A stretch of 40,024 nucleotides of DNA from JAADHY01 sp964428935 (GTDB taxonomy: Bacteria > Planctomycetota > Planctomycetia > Planctomycetales > Planctomycetaceae): contig CAYSAG010000010.1 in the NCBI GenBank assembly GCA_964428935.1, forward strand, positions 1 to 40,024. Direction: 5' to 3'. The position numbers and the translations under genes are program-made. This document shows positions 16,978-25,310 of the stretch, one piece after another; the first letter of the stretch is position 1; each line of letters opens with the position of its first letter. The notes under the pieces were generated by a model. That model had not been told where the DNA came from, did no database searches, and saw only the letters and a list, made by a program, of their open reading frames with translations.

Positions 16978-17508
16978 GTGAGAAAGTTGTGGCGGAGACT
17001 GTGTGAGGTGCGAGGAGCGTGGCTGCTGTGGGTGCTGGTTGTGTCGCTGACGGCCGGCTGTGGTGGGCCTCAGCCCGACCCAGAAGCCCGAAAGGTGGCC
17101 GAGTGGGTGCTGAGCGTCGGCGGCAAGTTGCAAGTCAGCGGACGCCCCGACGTCGTCAAGACCAAAGCTCAACTGCCGACCGGCGACTTTGCCATTTTGA
17201 AAATCGACCTGAGCCGGTGCCGAGTGAAAAACACCGACCTGGCCAAACTGATTACGCTGAAGAACCTGCAGTCGCTGAACCTGTACCAGACGGACATTTC
17301 CAGCCAAGCCCTGCAGTACGTGGTCCGGTTGGAGTCGCTGCGGGAGCTGGAGCTGTCGTACACAATGGTGGACGACCGGGGGCTGGAAAAGCTGGCGAAG
17401 CTGAAAAACCTGGAGCGAGTGTACGTCACGGGGACGCCGGTCACGGAAAAGGGAATCGACCGGCTCAAGCACCTGCGGCCCGACGTGAAGGTGATTAAGC
17501 TGGAGTGA
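16978..17508 (+). CDS. Leucine-rich-repeat lipoprotein
   Basis: 176 residues from GTG 16978, with AGGGGAG six bases upstream. A signal sequence ends in the lipobox LTAGC (Cys28), so it should be a lipid-anchored envelope protein. Repeats of the 23-24-residue LRR type follow: LITLKNLQSLNLYQTDIS, VVRLESLRELELSYTMV, LAKLKNLERVYVTGTPV, then LKHLRPDVKVIKLE. This class of short LRR lipoproteins is widespread in planctomycetes and probably serves protein-protein recognition; no enzyme motif is present. The next gene, a DUF1080 lipoprotein, starts 157 bases later in the same direction. Confidence 0.85.
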   Translation: MRKLWRRLCEVRGAWLLWVLVVSLTAGCGGPQPDPEARKVAEWVLSVGGKLQVSGRPDVVKTKAQLPTGDFAILKIDLSRCRVKNTDLAKLITLKNLQSLNLYQTDISSQALQYVVRLESLRELELSYTMVDDRGLEKLAKLKNLERVYVTGTPVTEKGIDRLKHLRPDVKVIKLE

Positions 17509-17665
17509 GCAGGTTGGCTTGCGAAGGCTTCCGGAGCGGGCCGCAGCGAGGGGGTTTGTCGGGACGGACGGCGTCGGCCCGCACGGTTCGTTGTTCGGGC
17601 CGGCTCTTTGGTTCGACCGCACGTCGGCGGCGCGGAGCAGAAGCCAAGAACGGGGAGACGACCGC

Positions 17666-19069
17666 GTGAGACTCAACAGCGTTGTCTGGGCAACCTTGTG
17701 CACGTTGGCACTGGCCAGCCTGGCGTGTGTGGGCTGTTCAGGGTCCGGGACTGAGTCGGCGAGCCAACAGCCGTCGGAGCAGGCGGGCCACGGGACGGCG
17801 TCGAGTCCGGCACGGCCCGGCTCGTCCGGTGCGCAACGGGCCGCAAAGGCTTCGACGTCGGCACGCGGACAAGAGAAGTCGGCGCGCGAGAAGTCGGGTG
17901 AGTCGGCTCGGGCCGAGCGAATTCCGCTGCCGCCGCTGGAGCTTTCGTCCGACGAGGTGTCGGCTGGGTGGGTTCAGCTTTTCGACGGTGTGTCGCTTTT
18001 TGGGTGGCGGGCGGTCGACGGACGTCCCTGGACGGTGCAAGACGGGTGTTTGGTCAGTCCGGCCGGCGGCGTGTCGCGGCTGCTGACGACGACGCCGTTT
18101 GCCGACTTCGAGCTGCGGCTGCAAACGCGGACTGCGCCCGGCTCGCACGCGGCTCTGTTGGTCCGCTGCACTCCACAGCGGCCGACGCAGCCGAACGTCG
18201 ACTGTTGTCGGCTGGAGCTGCCCGAAGGCCAACCGGCGACCTCGGGTTCGGGGGTCTCGTCTGACCAAAAGGGGCAGGCGGACACGTCGCAGGGCGGTTC
18301 GTCCAGCGGGCCGTGGCACGCCGTGGTGGTCCGCGTGGTCGGACGGCGGGTGAGCCTGACCGTCGACGGGAAAAACGTGGCCGAGCAGTCGGTGCCGGAG
18401 AAGGAGTCGCTGCGTTGCGGCTTCCTGGGCTTGGAGGCTTCTGGGGCGGGCGTCGCGTTCCGCCGCGTCCGCCTCAAGCCGCTGGGGCTGCAGTCGCTGT
18501 TCAACGGAAAGGACTTGTCGGGCTGGCGAGTCGTGCCGGGCAGTCAGAGTCGGTTCGTGGTGCAAGACGGAGCCATTCACGTGGAAAACGGCCCAGGCTT
18601 TCTGGAAACCGAGGGCCAGTGGGCCGACTTCGTGTTGCAGTTCGAGGCTCGGACGAACGGCAAGGAGCTGAACAGCGGAGTGTTTTTCCGAGCCATGCCG
18701 GGCACGGCCGAAGCTCCGTCCAACGGCTACGAAGTTCAAATTCACAACGGCTTCGAGGGGCAAGACCGCACTCGTCCCAGCAACGCGGGGACGGGGGCCA
18801 TTTTCCGCCGCACGACGGCCAGGTGGGTGGTCGCCGACGACCACCAGTGGTTCACGGTCACGCTGGTCGCGGCGGGGCCGCACTTTTCGGTGTGGGTCAA
18901 CGGGCTGCAGGTCACGGATTGGACGGACACTCGGCCGAAGCACGAGAATCCGCGGCGCGGGCTGCGGCTCGCTGCCGGTCACCTCAGCCTGCAAGGACAC
19001 GACCCGACGACCAACCTCGACTTCCGCAACCTGCGGCTGGCTCCGCTGCCGGTGGTGCCGGGTTGGTGA
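17666..19069 (+). CDS. Lipoprotein with two DUF1080 (3-keto-disaccharide hydrolase-type) domains
   Basis: 467 residues from GTG 17666, eight bases after GGGGAG. The N-terminus is a signal sequence with cysteines at 21 and 24 (SLACVGCSGSG) that could be lipidated, then a Ser/Ala/Gln-rich linker to about 85. Domain 1 (about 95-270) begins WVQLFDGVSLFGWRAVDGR and is interrupted by a low-complexity insert near 195-215. Domain 2 (about 275-465) has the fuller family pattern: LFNGKDLSGWRVV, NSGVFFRAMPG, NGYEVQIHNG, TGAIFRR, and an ending in NLDFRNLRLAPLP. DUF1080 folds are beta-jelly rolls; some members hydrolyse 3-keto-glycosides made during sugar catabolism. Domain 1 looks the more degenerate copy. 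Envelope-bound carbohydrate binding or hydrolysis is the likely role. Confidence 0.88.
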   Translation: MRLNSVVWATLCTLALASLACVGCSGSGTESASQQPSEQAGHGTASSPARPGSSGAQRAAKASTSARGQEKSAREKSGESARAERIPLPPLELSSDEVSAGWVQLFDGVSLFGWRAVDGRPWTVQDGCLVSPAGGVSRLLTTTPFADFELRLQTRTAPGSHAALLVRCTPQRPTQPNVDCCRLELPEGQPATSGSGVSSDQKGQADTSQGGSSSGPWHAVVVRVVGRRVSLTVDGKNVAEQSVPEKESLRCGFLGLEASGAGVAFRRVRLKPLGLQSLFNGKDLSGWRVVPGSQSRFVVQDGAIHVENGPGFLETEGQWADFVLQFEARTNGKELNSGVFFRAMPGTAEAPSNGYEVQIHNGFEGQDRTRPSNAGTGAIFRRTTARWVVADDHQWFTVTLVAAGPHFSVWVNGLQVTDWTDTRPKHENPRRGLRLAAGHLSLQGHDPTTNLDFRNLRLAPLPVVPGW

Positions 19070-19146
19070 GGGTTCCGGTCCCCGGTCGGGCGGGGCCTTC
19101 CGCACAACCGGCACGGCCGGAAAACTCGGCACGCCCTTCAGCTGTG

Positions 19147-19184
19147 TTGACGTAAGCTTCGGCTGTTCTTTGCCTTACGCTCAA
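19147..19184. promoter_or_regulatory. Imperfect inverted repeat upstream of a promoter
   Basis: TTGACGTAAG (19147-19156) faces CTTACG (19174-19179) and, after one bulged C, TCAA (19181-19184), around a 17-base centre. It ends eight bases before the -35 hexamer. It may be an operator for a dimeric regulator, or a weak terminator for the upstream gene, about 80 bases from that stop. Confidence 0.4.
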
Positions 19185-19192
19185 CTAACCGG

Positions 19193-19222
19193 TTGACCCC
19201 GGTCCGAACGCGGTGGTATTAT
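19193..19222 (+). promoter_or_regulatory. Sigma-70-type promoter
   Basis: TTGACC (19193-19198) and TATTAT (19217-19222) are each one mismatch from consensus and spaced by 18 bases. This is the best promoter match on the plus strand of the window. Transcription would start near 19229, ahead of the secreted-protein gene. Confidence 0.55.
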
Positions 19223-19435
19223 TGGTCCAATTCGGTTCCGGCAAAGCCAACGGCGTGCGGAACGTCGATTAAACAGTCAGACTTGTCAGTGCGTCGTGCG
19301 GGGCGGGTTTGCGCCGGCGACGTGGTGTCGCGGCGGGGCGCGGTGTGCACTGGGCTGGCTGTAGCGGAGCGCGTCGGGGGCGGCGTGGGCGAGGTTCGGG
19401 CCAAGAAGTGGCGACAGGTTTGTTGTGAGACAGCA

Positions 19436-20551
19436 ATGACTGAGTCGGCGTACAGAGCAGAAGCGGGCAGAGCCACGGCGGGGCGTGGAGCCACCGAGAC
19501 CGCGAACGGGCGGGGACCGAGCCGGTTCGGGCCTCTGTTCAGCGGCCGGTCTGGTTTGCGGTGGCTCGTGTTTGGGATTCTGGCCGGTCTGTGCGGGCTG
19601 ACGCTGAGTCGCACGGCGTGGTCGCAGCAGCCGGTGCGAACGGAGGGCTTCGACACGCTGGTCCCGGCGACCGCGACGGCTCAGGAACTGAACTACCAGT
19701 ACGACCTGTGGGTGCTCGAGGTTCGGCTCAAAAGCCTGCGCATGATTACCGTTCCGGTGCGAGACCGAGCGACCGGCCGGGTCGAGAAGAAAATTGTGCT
19801 CTACCTGCCGTACAAGGTGGTGAACCGGGCGTTGCCGAAGCCGGGCGAAGGGGAGGACATGGAGCCGGTCAACCAGTACGACCCCATTCCCACGCCTCCC
19901 ATTTTCGCGCCCGAAGCCACGCTGGTGACCGAAGACACGCCGTCCCCGCTGGTCTACTACGACCAAATCATTCCCGAGGCTCAGGCGGCCATTGCCAAAC
20001 GCGAGCGGCGAGCGTTGAAGAACTCGGTCGAAATCGTCGGTCCGGTTCCCCCGCCGACGGAGGAAGGGGCGGAGCAAGAGAACGCTCTTTACGGCGTCTT
20101 CATGTGGCAGGACGTGACGCCAGACGCCGACTACTTCACGATTTACCTGTCCGGATTCTCGAACGGGTACAAGTACGTTCGAGGTCCCGTCTCGTACGAC
20201 ACGCTGAAACAGTTGGTCGCCGACGGCAAAGTCACCTCGGCCGACCAGGTTTGGGACGGAAAGTCGGACTGGAAAGGAGCGGCTGAGGTGGAGAACCTGT
20301 TCGACGACTCCAAGCCCGCTCCGCCCGGCGCCGACCAGACCGACTGGTACTACACGGTCAGCTCCGAGCGGCTCGCCGCCGGACCGCCGGCTCAAGTGTG
20401 GCGGCGCACGCTGCGGCTTCGCTTCTGGAGGCCAGGCGACCGGTTCGACTTGACGGAGCGGGAGTTTCGGCTGCGTGAAGAACCGCGGTGGGTCTACCGG
20501 CCGGACCGCGAAGTCGACCCCGCTCTGGCCTTGCCCGAACCAAAGCCGTAA
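19436..20551 (+). CDS. Secreted planctomycete-type hypothetical protein with GYF-like insert
   Basis: 371 residues. After a 40-residue polar N-region, residues 41-62 form a signal helix with a cleavage-like TAWSQQ. The body is unrecognised by function: LWVLEVRLKSLRMITV (91-106), then a proline-rich stretch (150-175), then an extracellular-looking domain VFMWQDVTPDADYFTIYLSGF (221-241) and a C-terminal LRLRFWRPGDRFDLTEREF with RWVYR. I recall WRPGD..D..E.E proteins as conserved secreted planctomycete hypotheticals. Residues 249-289, GPVSYDTLKQLVADGK ... VWDGKSDWKGAAEVENLF, resemble the GYF_2/DUF4339 fold and may be inserted in this family. The start is uncertain: the ATG at 19436 has only a weak ribosome-binding site; an in-frame TTG at 19556 would give a more normal signal peptide. 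Confidence 0.7.
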   Translation: MTESAYRAEAGRATAGRGATETANGRGPSRFGPLFSGRSGLRWLVFGILAGLCGLTLSRTAWSQQPVRTEGFDTLVPATATAQELNYQYDLWVLEVRLKSLRMITVPVRDRATGRVEKKIVLYLPYKVVNRALPKPGEGEDMEPVNQYDPIPTPPIFAPEATLVTEDTPSPLVYYDQIIPEAQAAIAKRERRALKNSVEIVGPVPPPTEEGAEQENALYGVFMWQDVTPDADYFTIYLSGFSNGYKYVRGPVSYDTLKQLVADGKVTSADQVWDGKSDWKGAAEVENLFDDSKPAPPGADQTDWYYTVSSERLAAGPPAQVWRRTLRLRFWRPGDRFDLTEREFRLREEPRWVYRPDREVDPALALPEPKP

Positions 20552-20945
20552 CACGGCGAGTGCCGCGCCGACCGGCTGCCGGCGTCTCTCCGACGCGGCC
20601 CGACGGCTCGGTCCCGGCACTGGGGCGAGTCCACTGGTGCGGTGGACGGACGCCGAATTTTTCGGTGCTCGAGGTGCTTGAGACCCGGCGAGGGTTTCCG
20701 GTCCGAGCGGAGAGTGGGCTTTTACGGACCCGCACGAGCTGGCGGGCCAGTGGGCCCGAGTCGAGAAGCCGTCAAAGCGAGCCCGTTCGGCTTGAAAACC
20801 GTTGTCCGTCGGCGGAGCGGTCGCTAAAGTGTTGTGTCTCGACTGCAAGCTCGGTTGTGCGCCGACCCGTCGACTGGTCCGGCGCTGCTCGAGCAGCTTG
20901 GCTGGAAAGCGAACCAGTAGGTTCTAGCACGGGGACAGAACGGCA
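20552..20945. other. Intergenic region with a promoter for rpmA
   Basis: 394 bases without a supportable gene. A promoter-like pair is present at 20802-20830, and the 11-mer CTAAAGTGTTG at 20824-20834 recurs upstream of glyA. There is no rplU gene here. Confidence 0.5.
20802..20830 (+). promoter_or_regulatory. Candidate promoter of rpmA
   Basis: TTGTCC (20802-20807) and TAAAGT (20825-20830) with a 17-base spacer. Transcription would start near 20837, about 110 bases before the bL27 start. The -10 and its flank are identical over 11 bases to the sequence upstream of glyA, which raises confidence that it is functional. Confidence 0.5.
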
Positions 20946-21194
20946 ATGGCTCACAAGAAAGGTCAGGGGTCGACACGCAACGGCCGCGACTCGATTGCGA
21001 AGCGTCGCGGAGTGAAGCGGTTTGGCGGCGAGCACGTCTACCCGGGCAACATTCTGGTCCGCCAGTGCGGGACCAAGTGGCGTCCGGGACGCAACGTGGG
21101 AATGGGCAACGACTACACGCTGTACTCGCTGGTCGAAGGGGTGGTGTACTTCGACCAGAACGGACGCCGCGTCAACGTGAAAGAGCTGAACTGA
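20946..21194 (+). CDS. rpmA: 50S ribosomal protein bL27
   Basis: 82 residues, full family length. The N-terminus MAHKKGQGSTRNGRDS is diagnostic, followed by KRRGVKRFGGEHVYPGN, ILVRQCGTKWRPGRNVGMG, DYTLYSLVEGVVYF and a short C-terminus. bL27's N-terminal tail reaches the peptidyl-transferase centre of the large ribosomal subunit. There is no N-terminal cleavable extension of the Firmicutes type. The usual partner rplU (bL21) is not upstream; the gene sits alone behind its own promoter-like element. The ATG has only a weak ribosome-binding site (GAACGGC). Confidence 0.98.
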   Translation: MAHKKGQGSTRNGRDSIAKRRGVKRFGGEHVYPGNILVRQCGTKWRPGRNVGMGNDYTLYSLVEGVVYFDQNGRRVNVKELN

Positions 21195-21425
21195 AGCCGA
21201 CGGCTCGGGCTGAGCCACCGGCGGCCCGCCGTTTGGCGACGGTCGCTGAGCGAGCAACCGGGGCGCGCCGGGTGCCACGGTGGGAGACGCCGAGAAGCGG
21301 CGAGGTGAGCGTCGGGAAAGGTCTGGCGCTGGCCTCGCCGTTTCTGCTGCGCCGTGACTGCACTCCACGAGCGGAAGTGGGCCGACAGACGCAGCCGGCG
21401 CGCGAACTGAGTGCGCGACCGAGTT

Positions 21426-23213
21426 TCAGCGACCCCGCGGAGGCAGTCCCAGGCGTCGGCGGTAGCTGTCTCGGACCTTGGCGACACCGATTTCTTCCGC
21501 AATGGCTTTCCACCGGGCGGCCACGTCTTTCAGAGCTTGGTCGGCCGGTTTCTGTCCGGACAACGCGGCCTCCAGACCGTCGGACAGCGCCTCTCGGAAC
21601 CGAGCTGCTCCGACCAGCGGCAGCTCGGCCACAACCGGAACTGTGCGGAGCGTGTCCCCCACGCACTGCACGAAGCGTTGACGTTCGTCCGCAGTCAGCT
21701 CCGGGCCGAGCCAGCCAGCGGCTTGCCCCAGCTGCGACTCGCGGCACAGCGTGCGAGCCGTCGGCGGGAACGCTTCCGTGAACCGTTCCAGCGTGAGCCG
21801 GGTCAGCAAGTGGCAAGCGGCGTCTCGCACGGTTTCGTCTCCCGGAGGGACCACCGCGCACAACCCGCCGAAACCGACCAAAGCCACTTCGTTCCGGTCG
21901 CGTTCGGGAGGCGACTGCCACCGGCCAATGGAATTGTTGTAGACCCGCTCGCTGCCCGGCAGTCGGCAAAAGCCAATGCGCATGCCTTCGGGACGAGGAG
22001 CTTGGTTTGTCGCGGGGTCTGCTCGGTCTGCCGGTTCGGCGGCAGATTGGCCGGAGTCGGCCGGCGGTCGAGACGCCCGACGCGTGCTCTGGAAGGCCGG
22101 TTGCTTGCTGGACGCGTCGTAAGGTGTGAAGGCCAGCGGTTCGCCGTCCGAGGATGGCTCGAACGCAACCGCCAGTGCCGCTCGCCCGGACAGCAAGGCT
22201 CGCCGACAGTCGGCCGGGGTGTAGCGGAGCACTTCGGGCGGCAGGAACCGCAGCAGCTCCAGCGACTCGTTCAACGCCTGGACGAACGCCGGCCGGTCAA
22301 TCAGCGGCTCGCCTGTGAAAATGTCGAAGTAAAGGGAGTAATTGGCGGGGTGCTGAGCGTAAGCGGCCGCTCGCGCCAAAAACCAGGTCGCTCGGAACTG
22401 CGGGTGCCACGGCTCGACCGCGACGTGTCCGGGAGCCCAGTCTTGAATGTTCTCGACCAACCGCCGGTACTCGTTCCAACTCCGCGGCGGACGGCCGACG
22501 GCCTTCTCCAGCAGGTCCGCCCGGTAGTAGAGAACCAGCGTCGGACAGGAAAGGGGAACCACGGCCGCTTGGCCCTCCAGCGAACCGACGGCCACGCGAA
22601 GGCCGCGAAAGACGTCGTTCCAGTCCAGGCGCGCGGGCGTGAGGGCCGACGCAGGCAGTGGTGCGACCAGTCCGGCTTCAGCGTAAGCGGCCACGTCGCT
22701 GAGCGGCAGAAAGACGAGGTTCGACTGCTTGAGTTGCTCCAGCGATTGCGCCGGCGGCAGCGTCCCAGGGTGAAGCGGCAACTCCACCACGTCGACCGTC
22801 GCTCCGGTCTGCTCCGACCACTCGTCCAGCAGCAAGCTCCACCGCTCGGCCAAGCCCAGTCCGCTCGGGACGGCCACACGCAACGAAAGCCCTTCGAAGG
22901 GCCGCTCCTCTTGTTCGGGAGCGGTCTGCTGCGGACAGCCCGCTCCCACGACGACCAACAATCCAACCAGCGCTGTCCAAACGAAACGGGCAGCCAGCCC
23001 GAGGCCGGAGCGGCCGGGAGACGCGTCTTCCGGCTCGTTTCCGGCCGGTGAACCGGAACAGACAAGCGGCTGCCGTGCCGGCTTTGCGACAAGTGCGGCA
23101 ACTCGCGCTGGGGCCCGTTCTGCTGCGGACGCCGTTCCGCGCGAGCAAACGAAGCGTCGTGGCGACTGTTGCGCTGAAACTCGACGGTGGCCTGCACTCC
23201 ACAGTTCGCTCAT
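21426..23213 (-). CDS. Extracellular solute-binding lipoprotein (family 1)
   Basis: 595 residues if started at ATG 23213. A hydrophobic segment ends in a lipobox-like VVGAGC (Cys93), so the mature protein should be a lipoprotein. The following body resembles ABC-importer binding proteins for sugars or similar solutes: LSLRVAVPSGLGLAERWSLL, DVVELPLHPG, the central AAVVPLSCPTLVLYYRADLL with SWNEYRRLVE, and GVRFAV-like regions later, ending KVRDSYRRRLGLPPRGR. A low-complexity insert (Ser/Pro/Ala/Asp) lies around residues 380-415. No permease or ATPase gene is adjacent, so a partner must be elsewhere or the role is different. The start is uncertain because the first 70 residues are unlike a signal peptide and no Shine-Dalgarno precedes 23213, but I find no later in-frame start before the hydrophobic segment. 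Confidence 0.75.
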   Translation of the reverse strand: MSELWSAGHRRVSAQQSPRRFVCSRGTASAAERAPARVAALVAKPARQPLVCSGSPAGNEPEDASPGRSGLGLAARFVWTALVGLLVVVGAGCPQQTAPEQEERPFEGLSLRVAVPSGLGLAERWSLLLDEWSEQTGATVDVVELPLHPGTLPPAQSLEQLKQSNLVFLPLSDVAAYAEAGLVAPLPASALTPARLDWNDVFRGLRVAVGSLEGQAAVVPLSCPTLVLYYRADLLEKAVGRPPRSWNEYRRLVENIQDWAPGHVAVEPWHPQFRATWFLARAAAYAQHPANYSLYFDIFTGEPLIDRPAFVQALNESLELLRFLPPEVLRYTPADCRRALLSGRAALAVAFEPSSDGEPLAFTPYDASSKQPAFQSTRRASRPPADSGQSAAEPADRADPATNQAPRPEGMRIGFCRLPGSERVYNNSIGRWQSPPERDRNEVALVGFGGLCAVVPPGDETVRDAACHLLTRLTLERFTEAFPPTARTLCRESQLGQAAGWLGPELTADERQRFVQCVGDTLRTVPVVAELPLVGAARFREALSDGLEAALSGQKPADQALKDVAARWKAIAEEIGVAKVRDSYRRRLGLPPRGR

Positions 23214-23597
23214 GGACCAACTTTCTGAATGGTTTGTCGAGAACCTGCAGTCTCCAAGAACAGTCGCCGTGTCGACGGCCTGGAGGGAAGTCGGCCTTTG
23301 CAAGGGCCTTCGGCTTCCCGGCTTTCGTTCGGTCGTCCAGCTGCAAGAACCGCAGGGCTGCTGGGCAGCGGTCGGACGGAATTGCTCTGGTCCGAGCTGT
23401 CGACCCATTGCCAGCCAGCGGAGGTCCGAGCTGCAGGACGCGGCGCGGTCGTAGCGCGGCGAGCCCAACGGCGACTGCTGCCCGCGCGGAAGACGCGGTC
23501 CGACCCGACGCGCTTCGGGAAACTCTCGGTGCGGCTCGCGAACGTCCTCGGCCCGTTGCGGCCTGTGCCCTGCAACGCCGCGGCCACGACGGGGAGC

Positions 23598-24821
23598 TCA
23601 GAACACCGGCTGCCGTGGCCGCACACCGGGCCGCTCCCCGCCCAGAATCACCGGAATGTCCACTTTCCGCCCGTTCCGAATGACCGTGACGACGATTCTG
23701 TCGCCGGGTTTTTTTCGTTCCACGATGCTCATGAAGTCGTCCCACGTCTGAACCCGCTCGCCGTCGACGGCCACAATCAGGTCCGCCGAGCTGAAGTCGA
23801 CCCGTTCAAAGACGAACGGCCCGCGGCGTCGGCGAATGATTCCCGGGCCGCGCAAGCCGGCTCGGTCGGCCGGCCCGTTCGGCCGGAGCTGAGTGATGAG
23901 CAGACCGTGGTCTGTCTCGTAGACGGCTTCGATTCCCACGTCGGGCCGAATGACGTGGCCGTACATGAGCAGTTGGGGCACGACTCGCGAAATCAAGTTG
24001 ACCGGAATGGCAAAACCCACTCCCGCGCTCTGTCCGGTCTTGCTGGCAATGGCCGTGTTCATGCCAATGAGTCGGCCGTGTGAGTCCAACAGGGGGCCGC
24101 CCGAATTGCCCGGGTTGATGGCTGCGTCCACCTGAATGATCGACTTGATCGTCCGGTGGCCGCGAATCTCCATTGTGCGGTTCAAGCTCGAAATGATTCC
24201 CGTGCTCAAAGTCCGCTCCAGACCGAACGGGTTGCCAATGGCAAAGACACGCATGCCGACTTTCAAGTTGTTGGAGTTGCCGAAAATGACCGGGTGGAGG
24301 ACGTCGGGGGGAGCGTCGATTTTGATGACGGCGATGTCGTTGATGGGGTCTGCCCCGACGAAGCTGGCGTCGTAAGTTTCGCCGTTGAACAGTCGCACGG
24401 CCACCGCCTCGGCGTCTTCGATGACGTGAAAGTTGGTCAGAATGTGGCCGGCTTTGTCGATGACGGACCCCGAGCCCGTGCCTTCCTCTGGAACGGCTAA
24501 CAGGAAAAAGTTGTCGACTCGCGTCGTGCGTGTCGTAATGTTGACCACGCCCTTGTTGACCTTCTCGTAGACGGCCACGTTGACGGCTTCTTCCGGCGTC
24601 AGCCCTTCCTCGTTGAAGACGGGCGGCAGGGCGGCTGTCGTTGGTGAGGTCGTCTGGGGTGAGGGCGGAGATTGAGTCGGAGGCTGCAGTGGGAAGAGCG
24701 GACCGCGCTGTCCGCCTCGCACCTGCGCGGCCGCCGAGCTCTGCCAGCCCTGCTCGACCAAGCCGACGGCCACCAGACCGCCGAGCACGGCCGAAACCAA
24801 ACACGCGACGAAACACCGCAT
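23598..24821 (-). CDS. HtrA/DegP-type serine protease with one PDZ domain
   Basis: 407 residues. Residues 1-32 are a signal peptide or anchor, followed by a Pro/Gln/Thr-rich linker to about 68. The trypsin-like domain carries the catalytic triad His132 (ILTNFHVIEDA), Asp162 (PINDIAVIKID) and Ser240 (AINPGNSGGPLLD), with the typical GTGSGSVID and AIGNPFGLERTLSTGIIS. One PDZ domain follows (about 300-395, PNGPADRAGLRGPG ... SADLIVAVDGERV), with an Arg-rich insert RRRRG. HtrA proteins degrade misfolded envelope proteins. The start at 24821 is supported by AAGGAG nine bases upstream. A good promoter lies 150 bases further up, giving a long leader. Confidence 0.95.
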   Translation of the reverse strand: MRCFVACLVSAVLGGLVAVGLVEQGWQSSAAAQVRGGQRGPLFPLQPPTQSPPSPQTTSPTTAALPPVFNEEGLTPEEAVNVAVYEKVNKGVVNITTRTTRVDNFFLLAVPEEGTGSGSVIDKAGHILTNFHVIEDAEAVAVRLFNGETYDASFVGADPINDIAVIKIDAPPDVLHPVIFGNSNNLKVGMRVFAIGNPFGLERTLSTGIISSLNRTMEIRGHRTIKSIIQVDAAINPGNSGGPLLDSHGRLIGMNTAIASKTGQSAGVGFAIPVNLISRVVPQLLMYGHVIRPDVGIEAVYETDHGLLITQLRPNGPADRAGLRGPGIIRRRRGPFVFERVDFSSADLIVAVDGERVQTWDDFMSIVERKKPGDRIVVTVIRNGRKVDIPVILGGERPGVRPRQPVF

Positions 24822-25310
24822 GGTTCCGCTCCTTCCTGCCTGACGTCCCCTCATTCCCACGCCTTTTTTCCAGACGTGTACCGGACCGGAGGCCTTGCCC
24901 GGCCGGTCCTCGGCAAACGACACCGCCGTCGACTGCTCTGACACCTCTGGGCCGCAGCCCGCGCACGCTGTTCGGCAATGTATACGTTTTTCCGACTTGA
25001 AAGCTCAAGACAATTTCCGGCACGGCCCAAGGAGGCCTACAGGGACCGGGAGGTCGGTGAGCGGCTGCGGAGCGTCGACGCTTTCGGCGAGACGTCGCCC
25101 GGCCAAACAGGACGGCCGACCAGTCCGAAGCGGAAGCGACGGTTGGCCGTCTGGGCGGAGGGCGTCCGTCGGCGAACGCGACAAGAAACGAACAGCGACA
25201 CCGCCGAAGGTCTGCTCGGCGCCGCTCGGCTTCTTGTCTTGTGGACGCGGCACGGAGCAGCAGCCGAGTGCGCTTTTCGGCTTGGCGTTTCGCGGCCTCG
25301 ACGCTCTCCG
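24822..25310. other. Intergenic region with the htrA promoter
   Basis: 489 bases between the protease start and the glyA stop. It holds a minus-strand promoter (24979-25008). The rest shows no protein-like frame. Confidence 0.5.
24979..25008 (-). promoter_or_regulatory. Sigma-70-type promoter of the HtrA-like protease gene
   Basis: Read on the minus strand, TTGAGC (25008-25003) and TATACA (24984-24979) are spaced by 18 bases in an AT-richer patch. Predicted start near 24972 leaves about 150 bases of leader before the protease ATG. Confidence 0.5.

Larger units (their letters stand above)
19070..19435. other. Intergenic region with promoter and upstream dyad
   Basis: 366 bases between the DUF1080 lipoprotein and the next gene. 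It contains an imperfect dyad (19147-19184) followed by a good sigma-70-type promoter (19193-19222). The downstream 200 bases would be leader, unless translation begins at an earlier in-frame GTG. Confidence 0.5.
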
